A stretch of DNA of 64,000 nucleotides from Whalleya microplaca (taxonomy: Eukaryota; Ascomycota; Sordariomycetes; Xylariales; Xylariaceae). Both the position numbers and the translations under genes were made by a program. The notes beneath the pieces are model-generated. The model was not told the origin of the DNA. It searched no databases and saw only the letters and a list, made by a program, of their open reading frames with translations. Position 1 is the first letter of the stretch, and the number at the start of each line of letters is the position of its first letter. Shown here in pieces: positions 12,507-24,116 of this stretch. The DNA lies in NCBI GenBank assembly GCA_022497155.1, contig MU385738.1, forward strand, positions 310,001 to 374,000, in the 5' to 3' direction.

Positions 12507-13849
12507 CTTGGCGAGCAACGTCCGTCTCCTGTCTTTATTAAGGAAATAAGGTATAGGGACTGTTGGCCTCCAAAATCGAGTTAGACGGCCGTGATCCCGT
12601 GGCTTGATCTTGTGACAGAGACGTTCTGGGGTGTAATTTAAAGGATGACCACGGGTCAAACAGCTAAGAAATTGAAGTGATGTTGTGACTCTCGAGAAAA
12701 TAGACTTCTATTCTTATTAAATCATAGCAAGGCTGAATGAAGATGGAGGTTTCCAAGCTCTATGAGATCAGATGCGACCGCGCCTACCAGCCTGCAGCCT
12801 GCCTATCTTGATGCATGATGGTTCTCTATGACATCTTCATGGGTGGCGGTGTATGCACCTGCGTTCTCATTGCCCAGGTTGCCTTAACTACTTAAGTAGC
12901 CAAGAGGCTCATACTGACGATCAGTTTCCATCTGCGACTGATCTCTAACAACTTGGCAAGAGTAATGGTGTGCTGCGGGCTGCATGTCACACCGAAGTCG
13001 CATGAAATGAAGGAGATAAACGATCATAAACGAAACAGAAAAGTCGAGATGACCTGGATGATCGCTGGATGTGCAGTGGGCGAACGCCTGGGGATGTCGC
13101 TAGCGAATCGAGTCTAACGCAAGCTACAGGGGAGAAGGACAGGTGGAGACAGCTAATAATACCGCACCCAGCCCCTAACATATGTACCTATCATATCCTT
13201 CGTTCGCTGTGATAGATTGAAACGCAGCCTCAGCTGATACCTAGAGGATCTCGAGTCTCATCCTTTATTGGCCTAGAATACAGCGTGCCTGGATTGGCTA
13301 TATGAAAGCATAACATAAATGCCACCTACTACTATTATATAGTCTTGTGATATTGATAAAGGGACTGCCGCTATCCTAATATTCCGTAGGCACGGGTAGC
13401 TGGTCTGACATGTGACAGAACTGACAGATCTCTGACAGATCTTGGGCTGACTGATTTCTAGTTTCGGAGTTCAGCGCATCCAAGTAGACACATGATTGGC
13501 GAAGTACAACCACCAGCAATCTGTATATTTACCCCTCCTGGACGCTGGAAGACCTCTATCTTATATTAAATCCGTCACGTCGCTGACGACATCGGCGAAT
13601 GACCCATGCTTGGCAAGCTGCAGTAACATTGAATCTATCTGCCTAGTTTGCACCATCTATCACCCGTGCGGAGAAGTTGGCGAGATACTGATCACGCAAT
13701 ATTCAAATTCAAGGACTCTTATATTACCCTATCGCCATCAACGTAACAGAAATAATTTGATCCGGACCGCTAGATCAAGAGTAGCTGCGTCGAAACTGTG
13801 TTTTGAATTTTTTTTTTTTTTTTTCATTCCCTCATTGAAGCTATCTAAA
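12507..13849. other. Divergent promoter region between App1-like and acyltransferase-like genes
   Basis: Shared upstream region of two divergently transcribed genes. It contains a perfect 12-bp palindrome CTACTTAAGTAG at 12888-12899, repeated CTGACAGA-type words at 13419-13445, and a T17 tract just ahead of the plus-strand gene. No gene is recognised within it. Confidence 0.5.
13808..13824 (+). promoter_or_regulatory. T17 tract upstream of the acyltransferase-like start
   Basis: Uninterrupted run of 17 T, 26 nt before the ATG at 13850. Pyrimidine tracts near the start of transcription are common in fungal promoters and can exclude nucleosomes. Its role here is inferred. Confidence 0.4.
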
Positions 13850-14965
13850 ATGCTGGAGATTCGATGCAGTGGGACTCCCCACGAGGTATGAAGAGCTTGT
13901 AGCAGTATCTCTCTTGATAAGCTCCGCTAAGGACGTGTATAGATTGGGGTTACACATGGCGCACTAGCGAAGGAGAAGATAGATGGCTCCGTCAAGTTTT
14001 ATGAGCATCTGTTCCAGAAGCACTGTTCAATGAGCTGGCCCGAGGTAGTACAGGAGGCGGCGAAATACATTGAGCCCCTGGAGAAAATAGCGCCCCGTTA
14101 CCTTGACGAGATCAAGGGTATCGCCGAAGGAGCAAATCTGGGTTTCTTAGATATTCTTGCCCTCAACGTCCGAACCGAGATCACTTTTGGCCTTTTCTCG
14201 GATACCTCCAAGAACCTTGACGTTCCTAGCGATGGCTGTACCAGCTTGGGTTGGTTGACGGGTTCAAAATCTTTTCTCTGCCAGAATTGGGACTGGATGG
14301 TTGAACAAGGCTCAAACCTCATAATCTGCCATATATCGCAGCCAGGTAAAGATATACCGAGCATATCGATGATCACCGAAGCTGGGATCATCGGGAAGAT
14401 CGGGTTTAATTCCAGCGGAGTAGGGTGTTGCTTGAATGCGATTAAGTGTCGCGGTGTCGACCCGTCTAAGTTGCCCATACACTTCGCGCTTCGGACTGTT
14501 CTGGAATCGAGGTCTCGGAGAGAAGCTGTGGAACGGATCAAGTCGATTGGAGTCGCCGGAAGTGGGCACATCTTGGTAGGCGACGAGACTGGGTCGACTG
14601 GACTTGAGTGTACAAGTATCTGGGTAAAGGAGCTCCTGATGAACGATGAAGGTCGCGTTTATCATTCAAATCACCTCATCCTTGATAAGTCCGACGTCCT
14701 TGAGCCCCCTTGGCTGGAAGACTCACACGTACGCCTGAAACGAATCCAAGAGCTTACTTCAGAAATATCTAACCCGAGTACGGGCACAATATTTGATGTC
14801 TTCAAAGATACTGAAGGTTATCCCGCAGCTATTAATAGGAGACAGGAAGGCGTCGCTACGTCTCAAACTTTGTTCAACATTGTGATGGACCTCACAAGCA
14901 AGAGCGCTCAGGTCACGTTCGGCAGGCCCTCCGAATATAGCGAGCAGATGATACTGGCATTTTAA
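13850..14965 (+). CDS. Acyl-CoA:6-aminopenicillanate acyltransferase-like Ntn hydrolase
   Basis: Two exons, 13850-13885 and 13943-14965, with a 57-nt intron in phase 0, giving 352 residues against 357 in the Penicillium enzyme. The N-terminus MLEIRCSGTPHE-IGVTHG follows the family pattern. The autocatalytic cleavage site is at DGC(111)TS, where Cys111 would become the N-terminal nucleophile of the beta chain. CQNWDW, ITEAGIIGKIGFNSSGVG, HIALRT-like HFALRTVLES and VYHSNH are all present. The C-terminus (MILAF) lacks a peroxisomal PTS1 tripeptide, unlike Penicillium PenDE. No ACV synthetase or IPN synthase is nearby, so penicillin synthesis is not implied. The true substrate is unknown; an amide-bond hydrolase or transferase activity is expected. 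The first exon encodes only 12 residues but carries conserved ones, which supports this start. Confidence 0.88.
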
Positions 14966-16131
14966 AGAGATAGCTAATTCAATTCTACTTGACTGATTAG
15001 GTTCAGTTTGAGCATGTTATGTTGAGATAAACATTTTCTCGTCTAGTTTGTGCTTTACGTACGACTATGATCTAGCGGCTAGAAACATGATATCTAGCAT
15101 TTCAAGGAGCATATATGAGCTTACGTTAAGAGAACTGCCAATTTCAAGGCTATCTTAGCAGCGATATTGGGCTGATACTAATGTCAGAGTTTCATCTTAG
15201 ACCTCCTATTACAATGATCGGTGGCTATAAGCATAAGTAGGCGGAACAGCTGTCGCTTCGTTAGGACGATATATTTGATTGGTGTTTTCTGGATTGCAAT
15301 CCACGACGAAGCTGTATCCGTAGTCTAGCGGGAGTTGAAGGCCACGCCCATGTATGATAGCTGTAAATAGTCTTAGAGAAGCACGAGAGCTAGTTTCGCT
15401 TGGCTAGTCTACAATACAGAGCGTGCTCTTTGAATGCGGTTGTGAAGCTCTAGTAGTCCATTAACATCCTGTTGCAAGTGGCAGAATTGTGAGATTAGAG
15501 TATTAGACTCAAGCAACAGTTGTTCCTAGAACGTAGCAAGTGATCATTATTTCAGCTGAAAGGAACAGGTGTCACTTCAGAGTTGGCTATATGGAACTGA
15601 AGTTCTTCAGAATATCCTAGAACATCGGGACGCATAGTTAGAAGTCAGGTACTGATTGCTCTCTGCCCAACCCACTGAACTTGCATTCAAATAGAAATAC
15701 AATTTGAGTATATGTAATCATAAATGACTTGCTATGTTGAGAGTGCCAGTAGACTGGTAAATGGCGGGAGCAACATGATGCAAACGACCACCCGACGAAC
15801 TCGCGTAGGGCTGATTGGAACCTTGCGTATGTGCATACTTATATACATACATATATCCATGTACAAAATACAATAGGTGCATAAGACCCAACTACAGGCG
15901 ATGATCAGTGGATACTAAGGTTCTGCAAGGTTATCTAGCGGATACGTCAGCACAGCCAGGGTCCGATACATAGCTCTTATTATTATTATTAGTTTTATCC
16001 TGGTGGCCTTATCACATGGACAACCTCACTTTCAGGTCGCTTTACATCAACTGCAATCAGGGGCAGGAAAACGTGAGTAGCCTCACGAACAACGACTGGT
16101 TGGCTATTGGAGTTTGTTGTCTTCGCCCACG
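14966..16131. other. Intergenic between acyltransferase-like gene and CLN3
   Basis: Contains the 3' flank of the acyltransferase-like gene and the CLN3 promoter. A (TTA)n run lies at about 15978-15993 and a TATACATACATATAT stretch near 15840. No coding region is seen. Confidence 0.5.
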
Positions 16132-17818
16132 ATGAGTCGCTCGCCAGCATCTTCGGGTCTCTTACCTATGCCTGGCTCGCCTTCTTCGTCTTGGGCTCTT
16201 TATAGGGCCCGGCTTACCGCTATCTTCCGGAACGCTGAGACGTTGGTGGTGATCGCTTTTTGGCTTTTCGGTATGACTTCAATTGATATCCTACACCACT
16301 TAGTATCAATAGTGTTTGAACTATGTCCACTAACTCTCGGATCGCAGGATTGATCAACAATGTACTATACGTTATTATCCTCTCCGCTGCCCAAGATCTC
16401 GTGGGCTCCGATGTGCCCAAGGGAGTCGTACTCCTTGCCGACGTCCTTCCCTCGTTCCTAACCAAGCTGATCGCGCCGTACTTTATCCACAACGTTCCCT
16501 ATTGGCTTCGAATGTTCATTCTAGTCGCTACCTCATCGATCGGCATGTTCATGATTGCGCTTACACCGTCGGACCGATCTGTTGGTGTCAAGATGGGAGG
16601 AGTCATATTCGCAAGTTTGTCTAGTGGTGCAGGAGAGCTCAGCTTCCTTTCAATGACGCACTATTATGGCCACATGAGCCTTGCTGCATGGGGTAGCGGC
16701 ACCGGCGCGGCTGGTCTCGTCGGTGCGGGCCTATACGTTATGTTGACCGACTGGATCGGCTTCAGCGTCAAAGACAGTCTATTAGCATCAGCATTCTTGC
16801 CTCTAATCATGCTTATAAGTTTCTTCTTGATACTACCTAGAGCACCTCTCCGTGAACACAAGAAGGCGGAACAGCAATACCAAGCCATAACGAATCGTGA
16901 CCTCGAACAAGATGATGATGATATTGAGAACGAAGAGCCAGCCGCCGATACAAGCTTACTCGCACCGGGGCCGACGGGAGCGGCTAACAATCTCACAACG
17001 GGAAACCAAGATACATTATCACGTTTAAAAGCCAATATGCGGCGAGCGAAGTCATTATTTATTCCTTATATGCTTCCATTACTCCTGGTCTATGTCGCCG
17101 AGTATACTATTAATCAAGGTGTCTCACCAACTCTGCTATTTCCCTTGGAACACACCCCTTTCAATGAATACCGAGATTTCTATCCCATGTACGGATTTTT
17201 ATACCAGGTGAGTATACGGAGTCTTTATTACCTCACTTAGTCGTTTTTGGTAGCACTTGACTCCTGGGGCACGACTTTGAAATCGTGTGCTCTGTTCTCT
17301 CCAGATCATACTCTCGCCAGCTCTTGGGAAGCATCAAATAGAGTAATTGCTGACTCCTGAATACGGAATAGCTCGGAGTCTTTATCTCCCGCACTTCGAT
17401 TGCCTTCATCCGTATCAGACATCTGTATTTGCCATCACTCCTCCAGATTGGCAACCTCGCACTCTTAACGTTGCACTCGCTTTTGGCCTTCGTCCCTAAT
17501 GTTTACATTATATTCATTATCATCTTCTGGGAAGGTCTCTTGGGCGGCGCGGTATACGTCAACACATTCGCGGCAATCATGGATGATATCCCGAGCTCAG
17601 AGCGAGAGTTTAGCCTCGGCGCAACTAGCGTTAGTGACAGCGGCGGTATCTGCATTGCTGGGTTCGTTGGTATGGCTATGGAAGTTTGGCTTTGCAATTG
17701 GCAGGTTCAGCATGGGAGAGATGTAAGTAGCATTTTAATTCATGTCATTATCCTTCCCATCCTGTTCCAGAAGAACTTGATCATTGAAAAGAGTACACTC
17801 TGGAGCCAAAACTCCTAA
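16132..17818 (+). CDS. BTN1: Battenin / CLN3 family vacuolar membrane protein (Btn1)
   Basis: Exons 16132-16270, 16348-17207 and 17372-17818, with introns of 77 and 164 nt; 481 residues if read to the stop at 17818. Family landmarks are [21 protein letters not shown] at the first splice junction, PFFIH-like [37 protein letters not shown] across the second junction, and [18 protein letters not shown] with [12 protein letters not shown] near the C-terminus. There are about ten hydrophobic segments and an acidic, poorly conserved loop ([13 protein letters not shown]). Family role: vacuolar/lysosomal pH and amino-acid balance. The C-terminus is uncertain: after QVQHGRD there is a 48-nt GTAAGT...CAG candidate intron (17723-17770) whose length is a multiple of three, so both spliced and unspliced forms stay in frame and end in LWSQNS. 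The start is the ATG at 16132. Confidence 0.9.
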
Positions 17819-18277
17819 GACAACTCTGAGCGCCCCTCTCCTAACAACTGTCAATCTATCTGGATAAGAAAGGGAAACTGACTCTCATGGCTGTAGTGGT
17901 GCAAAAGAATTGATGTCAGTTGAAAAGAGCCATATGCTTTTGACATTTCCATGTTGATACGTACCTTGCTACGGATATATTCCGCACCATAGTTGCAATA
18001 TATTTGTAAGTTTCATCTCGATGAAAGTATGAGATCGGTATGGCCCACGTGTTCGATATTGGACTAGGTTACTCAATTGACGATATTCAGCATCCTTCGG
18101 GTACATGATACGCGTTTTGGTTTGGGCATTGCCAGATCCAGTCTAAGTCCATGTCTAAACCACCGCCGTCCCATTGTGAAGGTTGCAATACCCTATCCAG
18201 ATTGAAGTCAGCACTTATTCACAAACTTGGGGGTATCGAGGTTCTGAGGAAACCGGGTGCTCTGAGAGTATGCCCAC
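17819..18277. other. Convergent 3' region between CLN3 and the Zn2Cys6 gene
   Basis: Two genes end towards each other here. It should hold both 3' UTRs. I see no extra gene or clear terminator motif. Confidence 0.5.
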
Positions 18278-21145
18278 TTACATGTCCCATTGCACATCCC
18301 CACCCATACCGCCATTCACATCACGGGGTACTGATCCTGGCAGCTCCAAGTTCATATCACTTAAGGAATAGTTACTAATTCCAGTCATGGTCTGGTCCTC
18401 TCCGTCGGTCTCTGTATTTTGCCTGAAATTCTCGAGAGAATCCTGTTCGCTCTTCATCTTCTCTTTCAGAGTTTCATTGCTCAGATCTTCCTCTCCAGCT
18501 ATCATCTTCGAACCAGAGAGTGACGAACGGTGAGAAGCATCTGCCCCCTTGCCGGTGATTCCGAGCGCTGTTGCAAATTGTGTAGACACCTTTGCAAACC
18601 GCGCGTTTGTCCCGCACATCTCAACGCTGGTCATCATTCGACATAACTCCCTCACCTGATCTCTCATATCTTGCGTCGTGAACTTCTGTATCAATTGAGC
18701 CTTAATGATCTTTGAGGAGGTATCACCTTTGAGTAGTGAATCCGGAGAGGTCAGGGCGAGCATGATGACCATATTAGCCAGATGCGCATAGTATATGTCG
18801 ATCCACGTTATTCCGTTGATACAACCCGCGCGCCACATGCCGATGAGAAGATCGCTACTACGCATGGAGGCAGTAAGACACACTTGGCCTAACCCTTTGA
18901 TTTTCGCTGCGTCAGGCCCGAGTGGCTCTCCGCCAGCGCCAGATTCAACGATCTTGAGTAGGAAAGGACGTGTTGCGAAAGCTAGGGTATTTTGGTATCG
19001 AACCTGCAGTAGGACAGTGATTCGCCATTGTTTTGGGTTAGGATTGTCTTTGGCGCACACGGGCTTTAACGATTTCGGGATATTGTCTTCCCAAGCCGCA
19101 AGGGGCTCCAGGAACTCTAAGGCTCTATCATACATCCTCTCTGGGATAAAACTAGGGTTGAAGATCCCACGTCGGACAGCGGCGAGTAGCATACTTAACC
19201 GAGTCGAATGCTCACAGTGACCAGGCGCCAAGGTGTTTCCTTCGAGAAAGTCGTCCTTTGATATGCCCACGTCCACTTCCCTATCGTCAATGGCACTGGG
19301 TCGTCCCAGCGAACAGCAGAGAAACTGCTCGTAGCTGTACATGGTCCACCAAATCTGTTTTCGAAGGGCCCTCTCAAGCGGATCGAAGGAACTAGATACA
19401 CTTTCACGATGCATCCCAAGAGCTATTGCCAAACGGCACCCCGCGCCGTGGAACGTCCAAGCGCTGGTTCGGTCGTTGGTGTTATGGTGATATAACGAAA
19501 GGAGCATATAGGCGCAAACATTTAGAAGGCTGGACGTACTAAGAAGTGGTGGTAGTAGGTCCACCTTTGCTAGCCACTTCCGTTGGAACTTGATTGACTC
19601 CTGTGTTTGCGGTAGTGACCTAGATCCGAAGATGAATATCATATACAAGCAAACGAGCCAACCCACCGATACGGAGACCTCTTTAAGGTTTTCATCATCT
19701 ATTCCGTCTCGGTGTGCTTCATACGAGAACCACAGAGTCTCGTACGCACGCCGAAAGGTGATTTGATGGAACAAGATGAAGTTCGGATGGACTTCACAGA
19801 AGAAGGCATTAACGCAGGCGTCGGCTCGCTCTCTTGGGGGCAGTTCAATCTCAGACGTAGGTCTGCGGTATCTCCAGTAGTCAGGGTCATCCGGAAACTT
19901 TTTCAGCAGCTCTTGGCTAATTCGAGGTGGTGCATCACCCTCCAAGTAACCGACCCGAGGGAAACTTGGGCATCTCCTTTCTACTGTAAACGTACGTACT
20001 TCATCTCCCTCAGATCCAGCTAAGGAGTTGGCCAACGTGTTCCTGATGAATTTTTGAGCCGTACCTTTTTCTATGTCGGCACTGCGTTTGCGCTGTTCGT
20101 CGTCGTTCTGATCTCGCGTCTCTCTTGACAGATTTGAAACCAAGTCACGCATGCTCGCAAAGAATTTCAGACTTCCACATGGGCCTATGTAGTGTGGCCG
20201 GCCGCCAGCATCCGTTATCAGCCCCGTGGATTGAAATCCGCGGTTGGAGAGTCCCTCAGGAGGCTGGGGCAAAAGCTGCGTGCTCATCGTTGACATGCCT
20301 CCGGCACTGTATGCTGGAGGTAATATTGTCCTTTCGAGTTCAGTCCCTGAAACTACCATAGTTCCTTCTTGCTGGGGTGAAGATGTCTTCCCTCGAGCTG
20401 GCTCCATGTCCTCCGTCTTTATAAGCGGATCGGCTGACGGAACGTAATCAGATTGTTCGCTGAATTCCGGCATCAGTATTGCCCTTTCTCGTCCGAAGGC
20501 CACCAGTTCTTCAGCGCTAGCTCTTGGGTTCAGGTTAGGGAAAACCCCTTGCACCAGCGCCTCCAGAGCGCGATATCTCTTATCCAAGTTCTCGACGCTA
20601 CCGTAGACTCGTTGTTTCCGCGGCATTGTAGTGACGCATGGAATTCCGCCTTCAGTGCACGACTTGCAAGGAAGCACAGTGCCCTGTTTCTGCGGATCGC
20701 CAGCAAATGCAAAACCCGACCTCGGACGCACACACTTGCATCTTCGCGTCTTACAAGCATCGCAGCTGACTTGGGTTCGCTTTCGTTGTGATGGTGGTAC
20801 GCGACGCCTTGCTCGCTGCTGCTCTTTGTGATGCGCTGTCGCGCTCGACGGCTCTATGGCTATGTCCCCATTTCCCAAGAAGGCGGAAGGGCCTCCTGAA
20901 CTCGGTGGTCTTTCGCCTGAGATCGGTGGCTGTGGGTAATTATAGGGATTAGAGATCGCAGCTGCGGAAGCGAGATTGTTCAGACCCTGCAGTGTTTCTG
21001 GCTGCTGCATTCCTTGGCCAGGGATAAAACCAAGCGTGCCGTCAGAGGACACGGCGCCGGGCTGGACAAAATGATGTGGGAGGTCAGGCTGCCACAACTC
21101 CCCTATGAGCGGGCAATTGCCATTGCGTTGTTGAGAAGGATGCAT
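18278..21145 (-). CDS. Zn2Cys6 transcription factor with fungal-specific middle homology region
   Basis: Single uninterrupted frame of 955 residues from the ATG at 21145. The zinc cluster is C128-x2-C131-x6-C138-x21-C160-x2-C163-x6-C170. The C138-C160 loop of 21 residues is longer than the common 5-12, and there is an extra Cys at 136. It is preceded by basic RARRRVPPSQRKRTQ and followed by a linker and a short heptad-like helix (NLDKRYRALEALVQ, about 185-198), which fits a dimerising DNA-binding regulator. The fungal_trans/MHR domain begins around ADACVNAFFCEVHPNF and includes GAGCRLAIALGMHRE and RKQIWWTMYSYEQFLCCSLGRPSAI. The N-terminal 100 residues are Gln/Pro/Ser-rich. Target genes are unknown, and the neighbours do not suggest a cluster it would control. 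Confidence 0.9.
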   Translation of the reverse strand: MHPSQQRNGNCPLIGELWQPDLPHHFVQPGAVSSDGTLGFIPGQGMQQPETLQGLNNLASAAAISNPYNYPQPPISGERPPSSGGPSAFLGNGDIAIEPSSATAHHKEQQRARRRVPPSQRKRTQVSCDACKTRRCKCVRPRSGFAFAGDPQKQGTVLPCKSCTEGGIPCVTTMPRKQRVYGSVENLDKRYRALEALVQGVFPNLNPRASAEELVAFGRERAILMPEFSEQSDYVPSADPLIKTEDMEPARGKTSSPQQEGTMVVSGTELERTILPPAYSAGGMSTMSTQLLPQPPEGLSNRGFQSTGLITDAGGRPHYIGPCGSLKFFASMRDLVSNLSRETRDQNDDEQRKRSADIEKGTAQKFIRNTLANSLAGSEGDEVRTFTVERRCPSFPRVGYLEGDAPPRISQELLKKFPDDPDYWRYRRPTSEIELPPRERADACVNAFFCEVHPNFILFHQITFRRAYETLWFSYEAHRDGIDDENLKEVSVSVGWLVCLYMIFIFGSRSLPQTQESIKFQRKWLAKVDLLPPLLSTSSLLNVCAYMLLSLYHHNTNDRTSAWTFHGAGCRLAIALGMHRESVSSSFDPLERALRKQIWWTMYSYEQFLCCSLGRPSAIDDREVDVGISKDDFLEGNTLAPGHCEHSTRLSMLLAAVRRGIFNPSFIPERMYDRALEFLEPLAAWEDNIPKSLKPVCAKDNPNPKQWRITVLLQVRYQNTLAFATRPFLLKIVESGAGGEPLGPDAAKIKGLGQVCLTASMRSSDLLIGMWRAGCINGITWIDIYYAHLANMVIMLALTSPDSLLKGDTSSKIIKAQLIQKFTTQDMRDQVRELCRMMTSVEMCGTNARFAKVSTQFATALGITGKGADASHRSSLSGSKMIAGEEDLSNETLKEKMKSEQDSLENFRQNTETDGEDQTMTGISNYSLSDMNLELPGSVPRDVNGGMGGDVQWDM

Positions 21146-22809
21146 CTCAACAGGTAAATATTATTTGCGGCTTATCCAAATGCTTATTCCGGCGTGTTAG
21201 TCAAGATATATAGTATCTTGAAGGCGTACAACAGGCCGCCCATGATTGTAGAGATATTGTGAGAATGCGCATTTGGTAGCTGGATGAGCCTACTCTTCAA
21301 CAAAACCCAATAGACTGTGCGAGGATAGGCGATATATCAGGTTGTGGCAACATCATTGTGATGCTAACTCTCTGTCATCCTTATTGGTGACCAGTATTGG
21401 CACTACTACGTACCTATGCTATGTTCCATGCGAGACCAGGGAGCACCGACATCCGTGGAATACCCAAGTCGGAATTGATCTCGAATACCCCACCTTTGTC
21501 CCAAATCACCGGCGGCTGAGCGGCTGGAAACCTTCCTGCTGCTCTTTATTCGGAACGAACCCTCATGACAGGGAATGTGTCGGTAATCATGACATCAGAG
21601 GGCGTTGTTAACTTTGTCAGCGTGACAGCTGCCACACCAGACTGACCGATGAGACACAATAAAAGTCTTGGCCAGTAGCCATTTCAAGAGGAGAGAGGAA
21701 ATGCATACTAAGTTCCTTACCTAGGTAATGGGGAGTCAGGGAGTGTGCAAGTCACGTAGATACGGTTGGCAAACGGCTAATTATAATCGAGTATAAGGGA
21801 AGCGACCTAGTGTGTCTTCTAGCATGTAAGTAAACCTAAACAAATAGGTTCATGAATCTTGCACTGTCGGGACATAGGGCACTATCTCTGAAAAGCAATA
21901 GCGGCGTTGCTTGTGCTGTAGATAGCTGTCGTCTTGTACTTGGCCCCGTCGGCTTCCGTTGCCTCTGATCATCTCCTTTTAATACACCAAACCTTCAGTC
22001 ATGCAGACACTTATAGCCAGTCTCAAGCAGTCCTGCTTTCTGGTAGTAATATACTGCTGAGCCCATTGGTTTAGTCAAATGCTACTCGGTCTTGTAATGA
22101 ATTAGCTGAGAGCTCGGCCGATTGGAAATATTCGAGGTAAGGTTAGGTATATGTAAAGAGTGTAGATAAGGGGGTTGCCTTCTCTTTCAATTATCATGAA
22201 TCTATGGGCTATCTAAAGTTAATTATAATTACAGATTGTAGATCTCATTCCATCCCCAGTATAGTTGGTAACTGTGAGGAGATCATTGAACCGATGCAGT
22301 ATCAATGGTACTCGATGTTACTGATGTACTGGTTACAGAGCATAGTATCGTTGACTTCCATATGCCACACAATCTTGAAAGGTCACGCCAAGGCATTCAC
22401 CCGACAGAGATTCCTAACCTAAAGCTGTTACACAATTACAGCAATATTAGTCCATGACACTTATAGCTAAGGCGAGATGTCGGGGTGATAGATGTAGATT
22501 AAATTGTGCATTTGCTGATCAGCTAGATGCCCTCAATGCTAAAGCTGTAAAGACGCTGCCGTTTTAGACTACCCCATACATTTAACGGTCGAAGAAAGTA
22601 TGCTAACTATGGCAGCTAGACAATAAGGTTTAGTTAGTACTATGGTACCCATATGTGTACAGGGAGCATATGTCGGGACGACCGAACTACGAGATGGGAT
22701 TGAACTAGTACCTAGGTAGGCCAACGTCGTCCTTCGATAGAGAAATTTCTCAATATATATCCAATCGCCCCGCCCTTGGCTCAAGAGATAAATTACATGT
22801 AAGTATCAT

Positions 22810-22992
22810 TCACGATATCCCACTGCAATACTTCGCGAGATGAATCATGGCTTGCTCCAATTTTGCCGTGTGGACGTAAAGGGTGAATATTCGCACCTCA
22901 AGCAGCACCGTCACAGGGCATGTCGAGTTACACGCTTCTGCATTGTGTGCCATCTCGACAAGTTGCTTCAGCACCTTCTCCTTCAGGTCCAT
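22810..22992 (-). pseudogene. Coding-like fragment, 60 residues, function unknown
   Basis: An ATG-started frame opening MDLKEKVLKQLVEMAHNAE and ending HLAKYCSGIS. The middle is helix-like with alternating charged and hydrophobic residues and Cys pairs. It may be a late piece of the same old gene as the fragment at 23044-23236, since both lie in the same direction 50 nt apart, but no splice sites join them cleanly. I do not recognise the family. It could also be chance. Confidence 0.25.
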
Positions 22993-23043
22993 GTATAACG
23001 TTGAATAAGTTACATTTAACCCCGGAGAGGCTCGCTACGTAAG

Positions 23044-23236
23044 TCAGAGCGAGGCGAACACATTACGACACAGCTCTGCGCCATGAGATCTCAGAAACTC
23101 GAACATGAAGTCAATTTCGATAGTCGCCCTTGAAGAATCCTGCGTTTGCTGCTGCTGGTATTGGAAACTCGGCGCCCATAATCGTTGGAATGTTCGCCAA
23201 TTGATTGGTTGTATGACTCTTTCATTGCGCTTCCGC
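23044..23236 (-). pseudogene. Exon-like open stretch, 64 codons, function unknown
   Basis: Following an AAGTAG acceptor-like site, an open frame reads RKRNERVIQPINWRTFQRLW and, later, RATIEIDFMFEFLRSHGAEL before a TGA at 23044-23046. It contains a Gln run (QYQQQQTQ). It has no start codon of its own and no clear partner exon, so it looks like part of a decayed gene or an exon of an unrecognised one. The family is not recognised. Confidence 0.25.
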
Positions 23237-24116
23237 CTACTTACAACCGAGTTCAGATATAGATCAGCCGAGAGCTAATATCTGACTTATGCAAGTCTTA
23301 ACCCAAGGCCTAGAATCCGACTACAATATATATGGATATCTTGATACTATGTATTTGTTGATTCCAAGCGCTTGGGATTTAGCGTAGTGTGTCGTATGAA
23401 TCTCAATATGAAAGTACAACTCCATATATGTACTCCTAGGCTAGAACCCTATTTTTTTACTAAACTCTGGACAGCATCAAATGAAATCTCGCCATCGCTT
23501 CCATTCTGCTCATCGTAGCATTCATGGCATCTATCGCTACAGCAGAACATCTTCTACATTGTGAATATGTCCGCATAAGTGATAGTGTAACTTGGCGAAT
23601 CGAAGTGAGTACGCGACCTAAGTACATGGAGATACAGACGTGGCTAGGTTCGCTCTATTGTAGGCAAAAAATAATAACCGTGATCATACTCTTCTCTGAG
23701 TCGAGAAGGGCCACCGATGTGACGTGCTCCGAGTGCAAAGGTAGACAGCGTAGGAATGGAAACGTTGGCATCTCATGCCCCCATAGCTACCTGGCACTAT
23801 CCACTAAACATATTACAATAATAATCGCTGTGTATAAGCTATACTTTATCTCCGTAATTCCATCTTGAGTATCTTAAGTCTAACCCCACAGCCGTAAGCA
23901 TCATCACTCTCTTGGCAATACTGTAGGGCCATTGCCGCTTCCACCATGGTTGCTGTCCCCCTCCCCCTGTGGCTTGCCCGGGTGGGTTATGAATACATGT
24001 TAGCGATTGGCATCTACGTCTTTTCTGAATGGAGTAGATTAGAGAAAACACCTATGTCCCGCCACCTTTGTTCTCTCCCCCGGCTACCTTCGCATATCCG
24101 ACAAGTTCGGTTTGGT

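Noticed and set aside
12507..12659. N-terminal extension of the App1-like protein
   Set aside because: Needs a TTG start; the first ATG is at 12506.
13496..13849. 118-codon in-frame extension of the acyltransferase-like protein
   Set aside because: Starts at TTG and passes through the poly-T tract (Phe run); family members begin at the MLEIRC position.
13850..21145. Secondary-metabolite cluster built on the acyltransferase-like enzyme and the Zn2Cys6 regulator
   Set aside because: No NRPS, PKS, terpene synthase or P450 gene is present; CLN3 lies between them.
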